Assembly: GCA_030836185.1 (NCBI GenBank)
Contig: JAURQH010000056.1
Coordinates: 1 to 38,807 of the forward strand
Length of the DNA stretch: 38,807 bases
Source of the DNA: Planctomycetota bacterium
GTDB lineage: Bacteria > Planctomycetota > Planctomycetia > Planctomycetales > Planctomycetaceae
Direction of reading: 5' to 3'
Positions 8,103 through 17,393 of the stretch are shown here, piece after piece (within the stretch, counting starts at the first letter, position 1; every line of letters starts with the position of its first letter). The notes beneath the pieces were generated by a model. That model was given only the letters and a program-made list of their open reading frames with translations. It was not told where the DNA came from and did no database searches. The position numbers were made by a program, and so were the translations under genes.

Positions 8103-8974
8103 GATGCCGGCTCCTTCTCAGGAATTGAAGTTGAATCGGGGAATATCAACGATCCCGCGACAAACAACATAATACACAATCCATAGACGGCCAACGCGAC
8201 CGATTCGGCAGAGATCATTGCGGCGATCGACTCACCAACAATGCTCTGCAAAGATTCCACAAACAGGCCGGCAATGGCAAACAGACCTCCGCACATTCCC
8301 CAGATCGCTCCGGTACTTGAGGCACGTTTCCAGTACATGCCGCCAATCAGCGCCGTTGCCGATCCGCTTACATAAACCGTGCCGGTTACCCCCATGTACG
8401 TCCAAACGCTTTCTGGCAGTTCGTACCAAATCCCCCAGATCAGCAGGAACACTCCGATCAGGATCACCGTCACTCGTGTGTAGCGGATGCTGTCGCGATC
8501 AGACAGTTTTTCAACACCTTTGATGGGGGCAATAATGTCTTGCGATGTGATTGAGGCCCACGCGAGCAGATAACTGTCGTGGGTGGACATGAACGCCGCC
8601 ATCAAACCGGCTACCAGAAGCCCCAGCAAGCCGGAAGGAACGATCTTGCCGATCAATAATGGCATCGCCTGTGAGGAATGGCCGACCGCGACCGTATTTC
8701 CATCGAGTCCAAAATAACGGCTCAATTCGGGATGCTGTTGCATGTAGACAAATGCGGTAATTCCCCATAAGGCGGGAATCGCGAAGCGAGCAAAAAAGCC
8801 GGGAGCGCCCAGAAAGAAGGTTTGTCGCGTGGTTCGCTCATCCTTTGTTGTTAATGCTCGAGTCACTTCGGGAGCCCAACAAAGCGACGCTGCGAAGGTC
8901 AGGCAGACCATCCAGATGACGTACGTCCAACCAAATGAATCGGGATGAACAGGATTAAATGCCGCCTCCCCCCC
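8099..8974 (-). pseudogene. Sodium:solute symporter, C-terminal portion after frameshift
   Basis: This frame continues the symporter of 8955-9662 after a +1 shift at a run of seven G on the coding strand (C at 8968-8974). Directly after the run it reads GEAAFNPVHPDSFGWTYVIWM, exactly the segment expected next in sodium:solute symporters. It continues with WAPEVTRAL, several membrane helices, MSTHDSYLLAWASITSQD (the conserved sodium-site region with SY/SI) and ends after a last helix near residues ...MLFVAGSLIFPDS. The first internal ATG at 8911 is unlikely to be a genuine start because it would drop half the transporter. Restoring one base gives a 520-residue protein of normal family length. 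Whether the shift is a mutation, a sequencing error or a slippage site cannot be decided here. Confidence 0.7.
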
Positions 8975-9662
8975 GTTCAGTGCTCCACGTGGACACGATG
9001 TTGCTCCAGCCGAGTCCCGGAGACTCTAAGCACATCAAAATTCCCAGGCCAAGACCCAAACTAAGTATTACAAACTGCACATAGTCAGTGACCAAGACGG
9101 CGACCATTCCACCGAGAACCGTATAGGCCAACACCATCACGATCAACAGGCTAGTGATCAGGTTCACAATGGTCTCGGCCGATTCTCCCGAATCGACCAA
9201 GCCGGTGGCATAGGCGATGAACGTGGCTCCCATTTTGGGGAAGAGGCCCATGTTGAGAACCCCCGCCAGCACGCAGATCGAGCCAGCCAAGACTCTCACT
9301 CTGCGATCGAATCGAATTTCAAAGTACTCAGGGATCGTTGTTAGGCTTAATTCACCTAACCTACTGATGACAAAACCGGACGCGCCTAATCCCATCGTGA
9401 CAAGCATCGCAACGAGCGGCACAAACAGGTAAGCGAAGCCTCGATTGAAACCGTCCATTGAGGCATACATCAAAGTGACGAGTCCGAGACCGGTTCCGAT
9501 AAAGCTCGCGATGCTGAGAGCCGTCCCCGCCTGTCGTCCGCCCACCAGATAATCACTCGCACTGTGGACATGACGATTGACGTAGACACCGAACGTCGCT
9601 GTCCCCAGAAGGTAGCAGACCACGATTAACCAGTCCCAACCGGTAAAATTTGTTTCAAGCAT
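8955..9662 (-). pseudogene. Sodium:solute symporter, N-terminal portion before frameshift
   Basis: This encodes the first 235 residues of an SSS-family transporter. It starts MLETNFTGWDWLIVVCYLLG, followed by the family SDYLVGGRQ motif, helices 2-6, an IPEYFEIRFDRRVR loop and VLGGMVAVLVTDYVQF. These are helices of the LeuT-like fold that couples sodium entry to uptake of a small solute. The frame then runs into TERGGGGI and stops at 8955-8957, twelve bases past a homopolymer; no family member ends this way. The continuation is in the next frame (8099-8974). The solute is not identifiable; relatives carry proline, pantothenate, sugars or carboxylates. The preceding gene is 125 bp away. Confidence 0.7.
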
Positions 9663-9682
9663 GCGTGACTCAAGGTGTAAGT

Positions 9683-9706
9683 GTCATCAGCATCGCGAGC
9701 GATGAC
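9683..9706. repeat. Inverted repeat between Fur-like gene and symporter
   Basis: Two nested inverted repeats share this spot: CATCGC GA GCGATG at 9691-9704 and GTCATC (9683-9688) with GATGAC (9701-9706). The element lies 21 bp upstream of the symporter start and downstream of the Fur-like gene. It is not followed by a T run, so it is a weak terminator candidate and could equally be an operator. Confidence is low because it is short. Confidence 0.3.
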
Positions 9707-9787
9707 TCGATTGAAACACCGCACGCCGTGGAGTGCCAGCAGAAACTGAAGAATCCAGTGGAGAGATTCGATATTACAAATAAGAAG

Positions 9788-10036
9788 CTAACTCGGGTTC
9801 TCAAAATTGTGATCTGTCCTCACTAATCCCGCTTCATGTCGCCATGATAGAGTTCGATAAACTTCAGATCGTGAAACGTGCTTGTGTTGAGAAATGATTT
9901 GATCATAGAGTTTGTTTGGAGTGATGGGGCATTGTGCCTGAAATGCGAACTCGGCAACTAATCGACGTTCGCGCGTCAGTCGCCGATTTTGTTCGGAAAG
10001 TGCTCTCTCAAATTGTTGGATGCGAGAGTGTGTCAT
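9788..10036 (-). CDS. Fur-like winged-helix protein lacking the metal/dimer domain
   Basis: An 82-residue protein matching only the N-terminal DNA-binding domain of ferric-uptake-regulator family proteins. It has LSEQNRRLTRERRLVAEFAF, then a TPNKLYDQI helix, then HVSRSEVYRTLSWRHEAGLVR, the recognition-helix region. Typical Fur/PerR/Zur proteins are 130-160 residues and continue into a His/Cys-rich dimerisation domain. Here a TAG follows at NFENPS, and no Fur-like remnant is visible in any frame of the 125 bp beyond it. A GGAAG sequence sits seven bases before the ATG, and the pyruvate-kinase stop is only 27 bp upstream, so it is probably expressed from the pyk transcript. It may be a truncated relic or a stand-alone winged-helix regulator without classical metal sensing. 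Confidence 0.65.
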   Translation of the reverse strand: MTHSRIQQFERALSEQNRRLTRERRLVAEFAFQAQCPITPNKLYDQIISQHKHVSRSEVYRTLSWRHEAGLVRTDHNFENPS

Positions 10037-10063
10037 GAGCTTCCAGAATATGAGTGCGATACC

Positions 10064-11530
10064 TCACTTCACCGCGTGTACCAGCATCATGTCGTGGCCT
10101 TGTGCCGACCATTTGGTCGAGCCAATCAACACAATGCGGCTTCCCGATTGCAATAACTGGTTGGCTTTGCCCCATTCGACCACAAAGTTCAGTAATTGTT
10201 CGGGGGATTCTTCGACAACATGGGTCATCAAAGGGGCCACTCCCCAATAGAGGCACATACGTCGCGAAGTATCAACTTGATCGGTGAGTGCTAACAGCGT
10301 CACGGGACTGCGTTGTTTGGAGATTGCCATTGCGGTTTTCCCGCTATGAGTCGCGACGACCATCAAATCGGCGTTCAAATGTTCGGCGGCTGTTGATGCC
10401 GCCAATGTCACACCTTCGGTCACAAGTCGTGCGCGGGTCCGTTCTTCACTGAGGGTATCCCCAAACTTCTGCATGGTGACATGTCGTTCGACTTCCCGCG
10501 CAATTCGACTCATCGTGGAAACGGCTTCGACCGGATATTTGCCGATGGCTGACTCCCCGGAAAGCATGATGGCATCAGTTCCATCAAGAATCGCATTGGC
10601 AACATCGCTCGCTTCGGCTCGCGTCGGCCGTTCGTTCTGCTGCATGCTGTCGAGCATCTGTGTTGCGGTGATCACGGGAATGCGATGTTGATTACACAGC
10701 TTGATGATCTGCTTCTGTAAAGTTGGGACTTTGACAATGTCGGCCTCGACTCCGAGATCACCGCGCGCCACCATAACGGCATCGGTGTGATCGAGGATTT
10801 CTTCCAAGGCATCGACGGCTTCCAACTTTTCAATTTTCGCGACAACCTGTGGTTTATGATGGGTGTCTGCGGCCTTGATACGGTCCTTTAACTGTTTAAC
10901 GTCATCGGCCGTGCGTACAAAGCTGAGTCCTAGAAAATCCAGTTCCTGTTTAAGTGCCCATTCCAGGTCTTCGAGATCTTTGTCGGTCAGGCTGGGTGTC
11001 GAAAGTTTGACGCCGGGAAGATTGATCCCTTGACGAGATCGTAACGGTCCCCCTTCTGCCACACGGGAAACCACTTGTCGAGCACTCTCTGATTTTTCGG
11101 TGACCACCATTCGCACCGTACCATCGGCCAGCAAGACAGAATCGCCGACTGAAAGATCGTCGATCAGACGATCATAAGTCGATGTCAGTTCTTGCGGACC
11201 AGCTTCCGCCTTTTCAACAAAGGTGAATACTTCTCCTTCGCGACAGTAAATCTCATCATCAGCCAGTTCACCCAACCTGATTTTTGGACCGGAAAGATCA
11301 CCCAGAAGGGCCAATGGTTGCTGTAATTCTTCACTGATATTACGAATGCGAGCGACGACTGTTGCCAACCATTCGTGAGATCCGTGCGCAAAGTTGAGTC
11401 GAAAAATATCGACGCCCGCTTCGACCAGAGAGCGCAGCATGTCGAGTGATTCCACCGCCGGCCCGACAGTTGCGATAATCTTGGTCTTCACTCCATGACG
11501 CTCACGATAGGGGCGATCTTGCGATCCCAT
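10064..11530 (-). CDS. pyk: Pyruvate kinase
   Basis: A 488-residue enzyme converting phosphoenolpyruvate and ADP to pyruvate and ATP, the last step of glycolysis. Near-canonical motifs run in order: [11 protein letters not shown] at the N-terminus, [11 protein letters not shown] (substrate/K+ site), [23 protein letters not shown] (the catalytic Lys strand), [22 protein letters not shown] and the [20 protein letters not shown] segment with [11 protein letters not shown]. The C-terminal allosteric domain is present, with no extra PEP-utiliser domain. A strong GAGGAG ribosome-binding site lies about eight bases before the ATG. It is 21 bp downstream of the DUF255 gene and 27 bp upstream of the Fur-like gene, suggesting an operon. 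Length and motifs indicate a functional enzyme. Confidence 0.97.
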   Translation of the reverse strand: MGSQDRPYRERHGVKTKIIATVGPAVESLDMLRSLVEAGVDIFRLNFAHGSHEWLATVVARIRNISEELQQPLALLGDLSGPKIRLGELADDEIYCREGEVFTFVEKAEAGPQELTSTYDRLIDDLSVGDSVLLADGTVRMVVTEKSESARQVVSRVAEGGPLRSRQGINLPGVKLSTPSLTDKDLEDLEWALKQELDFLGLSFVRTADDVKQLKDRIKAADTHHKPQVVAKIEKLEAVDALEEILDHTDAVMVARGDLGVEADIVKVPTLQKQIIKLCNQHRIPVITATQMLDSMQQNERPTRAEASDVANAILDGTDAIMLSGESAIGKYPVEAVSTMSRIAREVERHVTMQKFGDTLSEERTRARLVTEGVTLAASTAAEHLNADLMVVATHSGKTAMAISKQRSPVTLLALTDQVDTSRRMCLYWGVAPLMTHVVEESPEQLLNFVVEWGKANQLLQSGSRIVLIGSTKWSAQGHDMMLVHAVK

Positions 11531-11551
11531 TCACTTCTCCTCAACAGAATT

Positions 11552-14044
11552 TCAGCGACTTTTGGGGAAATACTTTTCGTTGGCCGATTCAATCGGCTCT
11601 CCCGACTTGGCAACCTCCAGAGTGAGCGTTCCTCCGGTGGTCGCGGGTGGCTTGCACATCTTGTCGTTACAGGCCTGATATTTCACATCCATGCGGACCT
11701 TCACCGATTTGCCCGCCAAACTTTTGGGGATGGCAATTTGCCCATAAACGACGACCTGCCCTTCGTAAACCATGAGAGGATCGTCAAACCCTTCCAGTTC
11801 AAAGGTCTTTCCTTTGGGATATTTGGCCGCTTTCAGAGTGATGCCATCATCCGATTCAATTTTGAATTCGGTCGGAATAAAAAAGTCAGGCTGAGCAGGA
11901 TTCGTATTGATGTGCCAACCTTTTTCAACATTGATCACAATGGCGACGAGTGCTGTTTGGCCGGGAGGTAATTTTTTCACGTTTAAATAAGGCTTAAATG
12001 TGATGACATGCTTCTTTCCCTGAAACGCGACAGGCATTAGGGCATGTCCTGTTGTCAGCACTTTTTGATCAATCGCTCCAGAGGTATTTGTCTCTTCTTT
12101 CAAAAAATACTTGGACATCGCCAAGCTCAAAATGCTCAAGCTGCGCGGGCTACGGTCATAGATCGGTGCGAAAACTTTCAACGTTTCTTCGGCACGCTGG
12201 CGATATTTGGGTTCACCCGTCAAACGCGATAGTTCTAAAAGATTGATTGCCGAAACGCTATTGCCAGATGGGATCACCGCATCGTACGCAGATTTTGATT
12301 TGGCGATCAATTTTTCGTGATCGTGAGACGTAAAGAAAAACGCTTTAGAAGTCTCGTCCCAAAACCGATCAAGCTGTCGGTCGTTCCAGGTTCGAGCGGA
12401 TGCCAGCCATTGATCGTCATTGGTCGAATGATAAAGCTCCAGCAGTGCTGATACATAAAAGGCATAATCGTCGAGATAAGCATTCAGCTTGGCTTTTCCC
12501 TCGCGTGCTGTTCGTAGCAGATGCCCTTCCTCGTCAACCATATTCTGCTGAATGAATTCAGCCGCTTTCACTGCGGCCGCCGTATATCGAGGTTCGTTCA
12601 ATACCCGACCCGCTTCGGCAAACGCTTCGATCATCAATGCGTTCCAGCTTACCAGAACTTTGTCATCGAGCAGTGGTTGTTCGCGCTTGTTGCGAATGGC
12701 CAGAAGCCGCTGCTTCCATGTCTCCAGATTATTACGCAGATCTGATTCTGTCTGTCCCAATTGCTCGGCACTTTCCTTGATCGATTGTGACAAGTGAAGC
12801 ACATAGCCATGCTCAAACGGATTTGGATTGTTCAGACCATAAACGGCAAAAAACTGTTCCGCTGAATCTTTTCCAAGTGCTTCAGCGATCTCTACTTTTG
12901 ACCAGACATAATGTTTGCCCTCGACCGAATCGGTCTCGGCATCGATGGCCGAGTAAAAACCTCCGGTTTTGTCGGTCATTTTTGTGAGTACAAATTCCAG
13001 CGTTTCGACCGCCGCATCTTTGTAAAGTCGATCTTTGGTTAGCTCCCAGGCGGAGAGATACATGGGGACCAATTGTGCTTGGTCATACAGCATCTTCTCA
13101 AAGTGAGGGACCAGCCATTCGCGGTCGGTGCTGTAGCGATGAAAGCCACCTTCTAAATGATCTCGGATTCCACCTTGCGCAATCTCGGTCAAGGTTTTGA
13201 GAACCATTTGTTGGGCTTCGTCGTCTTGATCCACACTCGCGGCATGCATCAATAACGACAACTTCGATGGTGTGGGGAACTTCGGTCCATCGGGACGTGC
13301 CGCATCGAAATCGATTCCACCATACTCAGGATCATAACTCTCTTTAAGAGCCTGGATGCTGCGGTCAATGTTTGATTCTTTCAGTGTGACGGTGCCCAGA
13401 TCGAGCATCGGTGTCATCTGCCGCTTGACGACGTTCGTTACGACATTGGCGTTATCACGAATCGATTTTTCATTGGCCTGCCACAATCCCGAGACTCTTT
13501 CCATGACCGTCGGAAACCCTGTTCGACCATCTTCGGTATCAGCGGGTGGAAAGTAAGTTCCGCCCGCGAAGGGTTTTCCGTCGGGTGTTAAAAAGATCGA
13601 GAGTGGCCAGCCCCCACCGCCGGGAGATCCGATCAATTGGTTGTAGACAATCAGAGAGGTCATGTAGATGTCGTCGACATCGGGACGCTCTTCGCGATCC
13701 ACTTTAATGTTGATGAACTGTTCGTTCATCGCGGCGGCAATCTCTTTGTTTTCAAAGACCAACCGTTCCATCACGTGACACCAATAGCAACTGCTATAGC
13801 CTATCGAAAGAAAGATCGGCTTATTCTCTTTCTTGGCGGCTTCAAATGCCTCTGGCCCCCAGGGATACCAGTTCACGGGGTTATGAGCATGCAGAAGCAG
13901 GTAAGGGCTCGATTCATCCGCCAAACGATTGGAGACGATTTTGGGCGAAGGATCTTCGGCCAGACAGACAGCCGTCAGCAGACTGAAAACCGAACTGAGA
14001 ATCACCAAGGGAAGGCGATATTTTGCACAAGCATTGATCAACAT
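11552..14044 (-). CDS. Exported DUF255 thioredoxin-like protein fused to DsbD-N-like domain
   Basis: An 830-residue protein with an N-terminal signal peptide ([19 protein letters not shown]). Residues about 35-200 form the DUF255/YyaL thioredoxin-like domain. It has [19 protein letters not shown], then [13 protein letters not shown] (redox pair C86/C89), then [14 protein letters not shown] and [18 protein letters not shown]. The middle (to about 640) is an alpha/alpha-barrel like AGE/glycosyl-hydrolase enzymes, with [17 protein letters not shown] and [12 protein letters not shown]. The C-terminal ~150 residues resemble the N-terminal periplasmic domain of DsbD, including [12 protein letters not shown] with two cysteines. 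Family members usually lack this last part. A role in extracytoplasmic thiol-disulfide exchange is inferred. A GAAGGAG site precedes the ATG, and pyk follows after 21 bp. Confidence 0.85.
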   Translation of the reverse strand: MLINACAKYRLPLVILSSVFSLLTAVCLAEDPSPKIVSNRLADESSPYLLLHAHNPVNWYPWGPEAFEAAKKENKPIFLSIGYSSCYWCHVMERLVFENKEIAAAMNEQFINIKVDREERPDVDDIYMTSLIVYNQLIGSPGGGGWPLSIFLTPDGKPFAGGTYFPPADTEDGRTGFPTVMERVSGLWQANEKSIRDNANVVTNVVKRQMTPMLDLGTVTLKESNIDRSIQALKESYDPEYGGIDFDAARPDGPKFPTPSKLSLLMHAASVDQDDEAQQMVLKTLTEIAQGGIRDHLEGGFHRYSTDREWLVPHFEKMLYDQAQLVPMYLSAWELTKDRLYKDAAVETLEFVLTKMTDKTGGFYSAIDAETDSVEGKHYVWSKVEIAEALGKDSAEQFFAVYGLNNPNPFEHGYVLHLSQSIKESAEQLGQTESDLRNNLETWKQRLLAIRNKREQPLLDDKVLVSWNALMIEAFAEAGRVLNEPRYTAAAVKAAEFIQQNMVDEEGHLLRTAREGKAKLNAYLDDYAFYVSALLELYHSTNDDQWLASARTWNDRQLDRFWDETSKAFFFTSHDHEKLIAKSKSAYDAVIPSGNSVSAINLLELSRLTGEPKYRQRAEETLKVFAPIYDRSPRSLSILSLAMSKYFLKEETNTSGAIDQKVLTTGHALMPVAFQGKKHVITFKPYLNVKKLPPGQTALVAIVINVEKGWHINTNPAQPDFFIPTEFKIESDDGITLKAAKYPKGKTFELEGFDDPLMVYEGQVVVYGQIAIPKSLAGKSVKVRMDVKYQACNDKMCKPPATTGGTLTLEVAKSGEPIESANEKYFPKSR

Positions 14045-14187
14045 AAAAAGACTCCTTCATCAGGACGATTCACCGATCATTCGGTTCTTCCTGGATAATA
14101 CCGGATGTGTCCCGTCCCGGTCTGTGATGCGTCTTACAGTCTTCTACAACAGTGTTCTCAATTAACGCCTTGGATGATGATTTGGTT

Positions 14188-15129
14188 TTAATCGGGAACT
14201 GCCGTTTGTTGCAGGATTTGTTCTAAAATTGTGACCGCTCGTTGTCGTTGACTTTCGCGAAGGACGGAACGGCATTGGACACGGTGAGCGAGAACTTCTG
14301 TCGAAAGTTTTTTGACATCGTCGGGAATCACGTAGTCACGCCCGGCGACCATCGCTCGACTTTGCAGCGCCCGATAAAAGGTTAAAGCACCACGAGTACT
14401 GACTCCCACTTCCAAATCAGGGTGCTCGCGAGTTGCCGTCACAATGTCTAACAGATAGTCGTTGATGGAATCCTCGACTTTGATGTTTCGCACGTCTTTT
14501 TGAATGGAAATCAATTCTTCTCCCGTCATCACCGGTTCGAGAGTATCGACGGGTTCGCCGGCTCGATGTTGATTGAGCGCTTGTTTCTCGAATTCCCGGT
14601 CGGGATAGCCAACTTCGATTCTCAGCATGAATCGGTCGAGTTGATTTTCCGGTAACGGATAAGTTCCCTCAAACTCAAACGGGTTTTGTGTCGCGAGAAC
14701 AAAGAATGGAGGAGCAAGTTGATGGGTCGTCCCTTCAATCGAGACTTGTCCCTCGTTCATTGCTTCCAACAAAGCACTCTGGGTTCTGGGTGTTGTCCGG
14801 TTAATTTCATCGGCTAACAGAATGTTGGTAAAGACGGGGCCTTCTCGAAACTCAAACTCTCCCTTATTAGGGAGGAAAATACTCGCTCCTAAAATGTCGC
14901 TGGGAAGCATGTCGGGAGTGAATTGGAGGCGTGTAAAATCACAGGAGAGAGATTTGGCGATGGCTTTTGCGAGCGATGTTTTGCCCACGCCGGGCGCATC
15001 TTCTACCAACAAATGACCACCACCGAACAACGCAACAAGTGAACTTCGGATGGCTTCGGGCTTACCCAACAGCACTTTTCCGATGTTTTCATGCAGTTCC
15101 TGAATTTTGGCAAAATGCTGATTAGCCAC
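14188..15129 (-). CDS. MoxR-family AAA+ ATPase
   Basis: A 313-residue MoxR-type AAA+ chaperone. Walker A is APGVGKT (45-51), Walker B is LLADEIN (about 104-110), sensor 1 is ATQNP. The GTYPLPENQLDRFM stretch is diagnostic for MoxR, and GVSTRGALTFYRALQ lies in the lid. MoxR proteins remodel or activate von Willebrand-factor A or DUF58 proteins in the cell envelope, usually encoded next door. No DUF58, VWA or transglutaminase gene is present on either side here, so this is an orphan copy. The start codon is GTG (15127-15129); no in-frame ATG precedes the conserved N-terminus. The next gene on this strand begins 143 bp downstream. Confidence 0.93.
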   Translation of the reverse strand: MANQHFAKIQELHENIGKVLLGKPEAIRSSLVALFGGGHLLVEDAPGVGKTSLAKAIAKSLSCDFTRLQFTPDMLPSDILGASIFLPNKGEFEFREGPVFTNILLADEINRTTPRTQSALLEAMNEGQVSIEGTTHQLAPPFFVLATQNPFEFEGTYPLPENQLDRFMLRIEVGYPDREFEKQALNQHRAGEPVDTLEPVMTGEELISIQKDVRNIKVEDSINDYLLDIVTATREHPDLEVGVSTRGALTFYRALQSRAMVAGRDYVIPDDVKKLSTEVLAHRVQCRSVLRESQRQRAVTILEQILQQTAVPD

Positions 15130-15520
15130 TCTGATAATCCCTTAATGATGATTTTCAAGGCGAACGTGGTTTGAAGAAATCCCGATGAAGCTGCTTGGAT
15201 TCAGTGACTAAAGCATGCACCAAGCATACCGGAATTGTAAGCCTCTCTTCTACTTAGGGCACCGGAATTCATCAAATTGATGTCGTTTCATTTGATCCTG
15301 TCGTCAAATCAACTAACCCGAAAGGGGTCGCTCTCGTCACAATCAGCAATCTTTCGCTAAATCACCAAGACAAGCCAAGGCTGTGCAAATTCTACTAACA
15401 CGTTCCGTCTCTTTGACTTCGCCTCAATTGTCGGTCTTCAATATTCCGATGAAGTAATTGTGTCATAAGGCTTTACGCCAATTGTAATCATCGTGGAACT
15501 AAGCTCTCTGCAGAGACTGT
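15130..15520. other. Divergent intergenic region of about 390 bp
   Basis: This spacer lies between divergent moxR and PAP2 genes and must contain their promoters. A TTGACT hexamer at 15413-15418 faces the PAP2 gene, but only poor -10-like sequence follows (TTCAAT/TCAATA at about 15437-15443). No open frame longer than about 30 codons, no tRNA-like fold and no strong hairpin was seen. I call nothing specific here. Confidence 0.5.
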
Positions 15521-16669
15521 ATGAGTCAAGTCGTGAAGACATGGATGTCTGAGAGGGATCGGAAGCCATTGATAATGGTCTCCGCTGGCTCGAAGTACGC
15601 ACGATGCTTGTTGGTCAGTGTGGTGCTGGGAAGTTTATCGTTATTCCCATTCTCTGCGACTGGTGAGTGGCGAACGACTCAGTCGCCCTCTGAAATGATG
15701 ACGACCATCGATCATCCCGAAGTCTTATTTTCAAGTACGACCGAGACAGTTGATTCTCAATTCCAACCGATCACGACTCATCGTGAATCGGCTTCGGCAT
15801 CGCAAGTTTCTGAACTCGACAGAGTGATGCCGGTTTCGAGCAACCTCATCTCAGAGTGTGAACAACCTTGTTCTGTGACTTCTGATTGTGGTGTCATCGA
15901 ACGCCCTGTTTGTTCACAGTGCTGTCAATGTAATCAACTATCATTGAGTCGTTTTGATGAGTGTCTCACGCCTTGGGAGTTCCTTGCGAATGATTCCGTC
16001 ACGTTGTTCCATAACCTCGATGACGATTTTACGAATTTCTGGCAACCAGACAACATTCTTTTCACCAGTGCCGGCCTTGGTCTGGCTTTGGGAATGCGTG
16101 GTTCTGTCGATGGTGACGTCCGTGAATACACTCGCGAGCATCCAAAGCGCTGGGGGAAATTCAGCGAAACTCTGGGTGTCATGGGTAATGCTGAGGTTCA
16201 AGTTGCGGGAATCGGGTTATTGTATGGCTATGCTTGGCACTCACGTGATTCGGAGTTGATGGACTTTATCCGATTGCTTATTCGCTCTTACGCTTTAACC
16301 GGCTTGAGTACCTTGGCGATTAAAGCGGCTACAAATACAGATCGTCCCAGTGATAGCTGGAACGATGGCGAATATGGATTCCCCTCAGCACACGTCTCGC
16401 TCTCATTCGCCATCGCCGCCACTGTCGAAGAATATTATGGTCCGCGTGCAGGAATTCCTGCTTACCTGACGGCTTCCTTGATCGGTTGGAGCCGTATTGA
16501 TGAGCGCGATCATGATCTTTCCGACGTCGTGTTTGGTGCAGTGTTAGGATACGCGATTGCCAAATCAGTCGCTGGAAAAGAACTGCGGAACGATTCCCGC
16601 ATTCGAATGTTTCCCTGGACCGATCCTGTTGCGAATACCTATGGAACAATGTTCGAATTCGATTTCTGA
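15521..16669 (+). CDS. Exported PAP2-family phosphatase
   Basis: A 382-residue protein with a membrane-anchoring or signal segment (CLLVSVVLGSLSLFPFSATG, about residues 29-48). A Ser/Thr-rich linker with clustered cysteines follows (CEQPCSVTSDCG...CSQCCQCNQ, about 110-145), then a PAP2 acid-phosphatase domain. All three PAP2 motifs are present: K268 with KAATNTDRP, FPSAH ending at H291, and SRIDERDHDLSD starting at S324. These make up the histidine-based site that dephosphorylates lipid or other phosphomonoesters. The cysteine-rich N-terminal region is unusual for PAP2 and may form disulfides outside the cytoplasm. Later ATGs (residues 9 and 19) could be the true start. The MT-A70 gene follows 40 bp later. 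The substrate is unknown. Confidence 0.88.
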   Translation: MSQVVKTWMSERDRKPLIMVSAGSKYARCLLVSVVLGSLSLFPFSATGEWRTTQSPSEMMTTIDHPEVLFSSTTETVDSQFQPITTHRESASASQVSELDRVMPVSSNLISECEQPCSVTSDCGVIERPVCSQCCQCNQLSLSRFDECLTPWEFLANDSVTLFHNLDDDFTNFWQPDNILFTSAGLGLALGMRGSVDGDVREYTREHPKRWGKFSETLGVMGNAEVQVAGIGLLYGYAWHSRDSELMDFIRLLIRSYALTGLSTLAIKAATNTDRPSDSWNDGEYGFPSAHVSLSFAIAATVEEYYGPRAGIPAYLTASLIGWSRIDERDHDLSDVVFGAVLGYAIAKSVAGKELRNDSRIRMFPWTDPVANTYGTMFEFDF

Positions 16670-16709
16670 GTCTCGCAAATCCCATTTTTGTTGAAAAAGG
16701 CCTGTCAGC

Positions 16710-17324
16710 ATGGATGCTCGACTTCCCGGACTGAAAAAGAAATTCCAAACCATTTACGCCGACCCTCCGTGGCAGTTTCAAAACCGCACAGGGAAAGTGG
16801 CTCCCGAGCACCGTCGCTTGAAACGCTATGAGACAATGTCACTCGATGATATCTGCGACATGCCAGTTGCCGCTCACACGGAAGAAAACGCCCATCTTTA
16901 TATGTGGGTACCGAATGCGTTACTTCCAGATGGTCTGCGAGTCCTGGATGCTTGGGGATTCAAATACAAATCGAATTTGATCTGGTACAAAATCCGCAAA
17001 GATGGTGGCCCGGATGGACGCGGCGTGGGATTCTATTTCCGCAACGTGACTGAAGTTTTACTGTTTGGTCTCAAAGGACGCCTGCGAACTTTGCAACCGG
17101 GACGATCTCAGGTCAATCTTCTTTCGAGTCGCAAACGGGAACACTCGCGCAAGCCGGATGAGTTCTACAATTTGATCGAAGATTGTAGTCCGGGGCCTTA
17201 TCTGGAACTGTTCGCTCGCGAAAAACGCCCCGGTTGGACACAATGGGGCGACCAAATTGATACCTATCACGAGACAAAACGGGTCGCTCCCGGCTATCGT
17301 GGAGGAGATGTTGAAGCCGCCTGA
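16710..17324 (+). CDS. MT-A70-family adenine N6-methyltransferase
   Basis: A 204-residue protein with the MT-A70 fold. It has FQTIYADPPWQF with the catalytic DPPW at residues 18-21, then HLYMWVPNALLPDGLRVLDAWGF, LIWYKIR, VTEVLLFGLKG, a KPDEFYNLIED segment and LELFAREKRPGW. The family transfers a methyl group from S-adenosylmethionine to the N6 of adenine in DNA or RNA. The small size and the absence of a target-recognition domain, restriction endonuclease or phage genes nearby suggest an orphan methyltransferase. It lies between a PAP2 phosphatase gene (40 bp upstream) and bioD (69 bp downstream), all on one strand. The methyl target, DNA or RNA, cannot be told from sequence. Confidence 0.88.
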   Translation: MDARLPGLKKKFQTIYADPPWQFQNRTGKVAPEHRRLKRYETMSLDDICDMPVAAHTEENAHLYMWVPNALLPDGLRVLDAWGFKYKSNLIWYKIRKDGGPDGRGVGFYFRNVTEVLLFGLKGRLRTLQPGRSQVNLLSSRKREHSRKPDEFYNLIEDCSPGPYLELFAREKRPGWTQWGDQIDTYHETKRVAPGYRGGDVEAA

Positions 17325-17393
17325 ATCCGAGTTTCGGGAAGGGGCGTTTCGACGTGGAACCAGTTCACTCCCCCATTCCCATCGCAACTCATC

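Noticed and set aside
8911-8955. Symporter C-terminal half as an independent gene starting at the ATG at 8911
   Set aside because: It would start inside a membrane helix, and the same frame continues upstream through GEAAFNP to the homopolymer. A frameshift explains the layout better.
11495-11971. Plus-strand frame of 158 codons over the pyk/DUF255 junction
   Set aside because: Antisense to two well-supported genes and without any domain or ribosome-binding site.
15413-15443. Sigma-70 promoter for the PAP2 gene
   Set aside because: TTGACT is good, but the hexamer at proper spacing is poor. Not strong enough to list as a promoter.
16329-16811. Minus-strand frame of 160 codons over the PAP2 and MT-A70 genes
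   Set aside because: Overlaps the PAP2 active-site region and the MT-A70 start, with no motif of its own.
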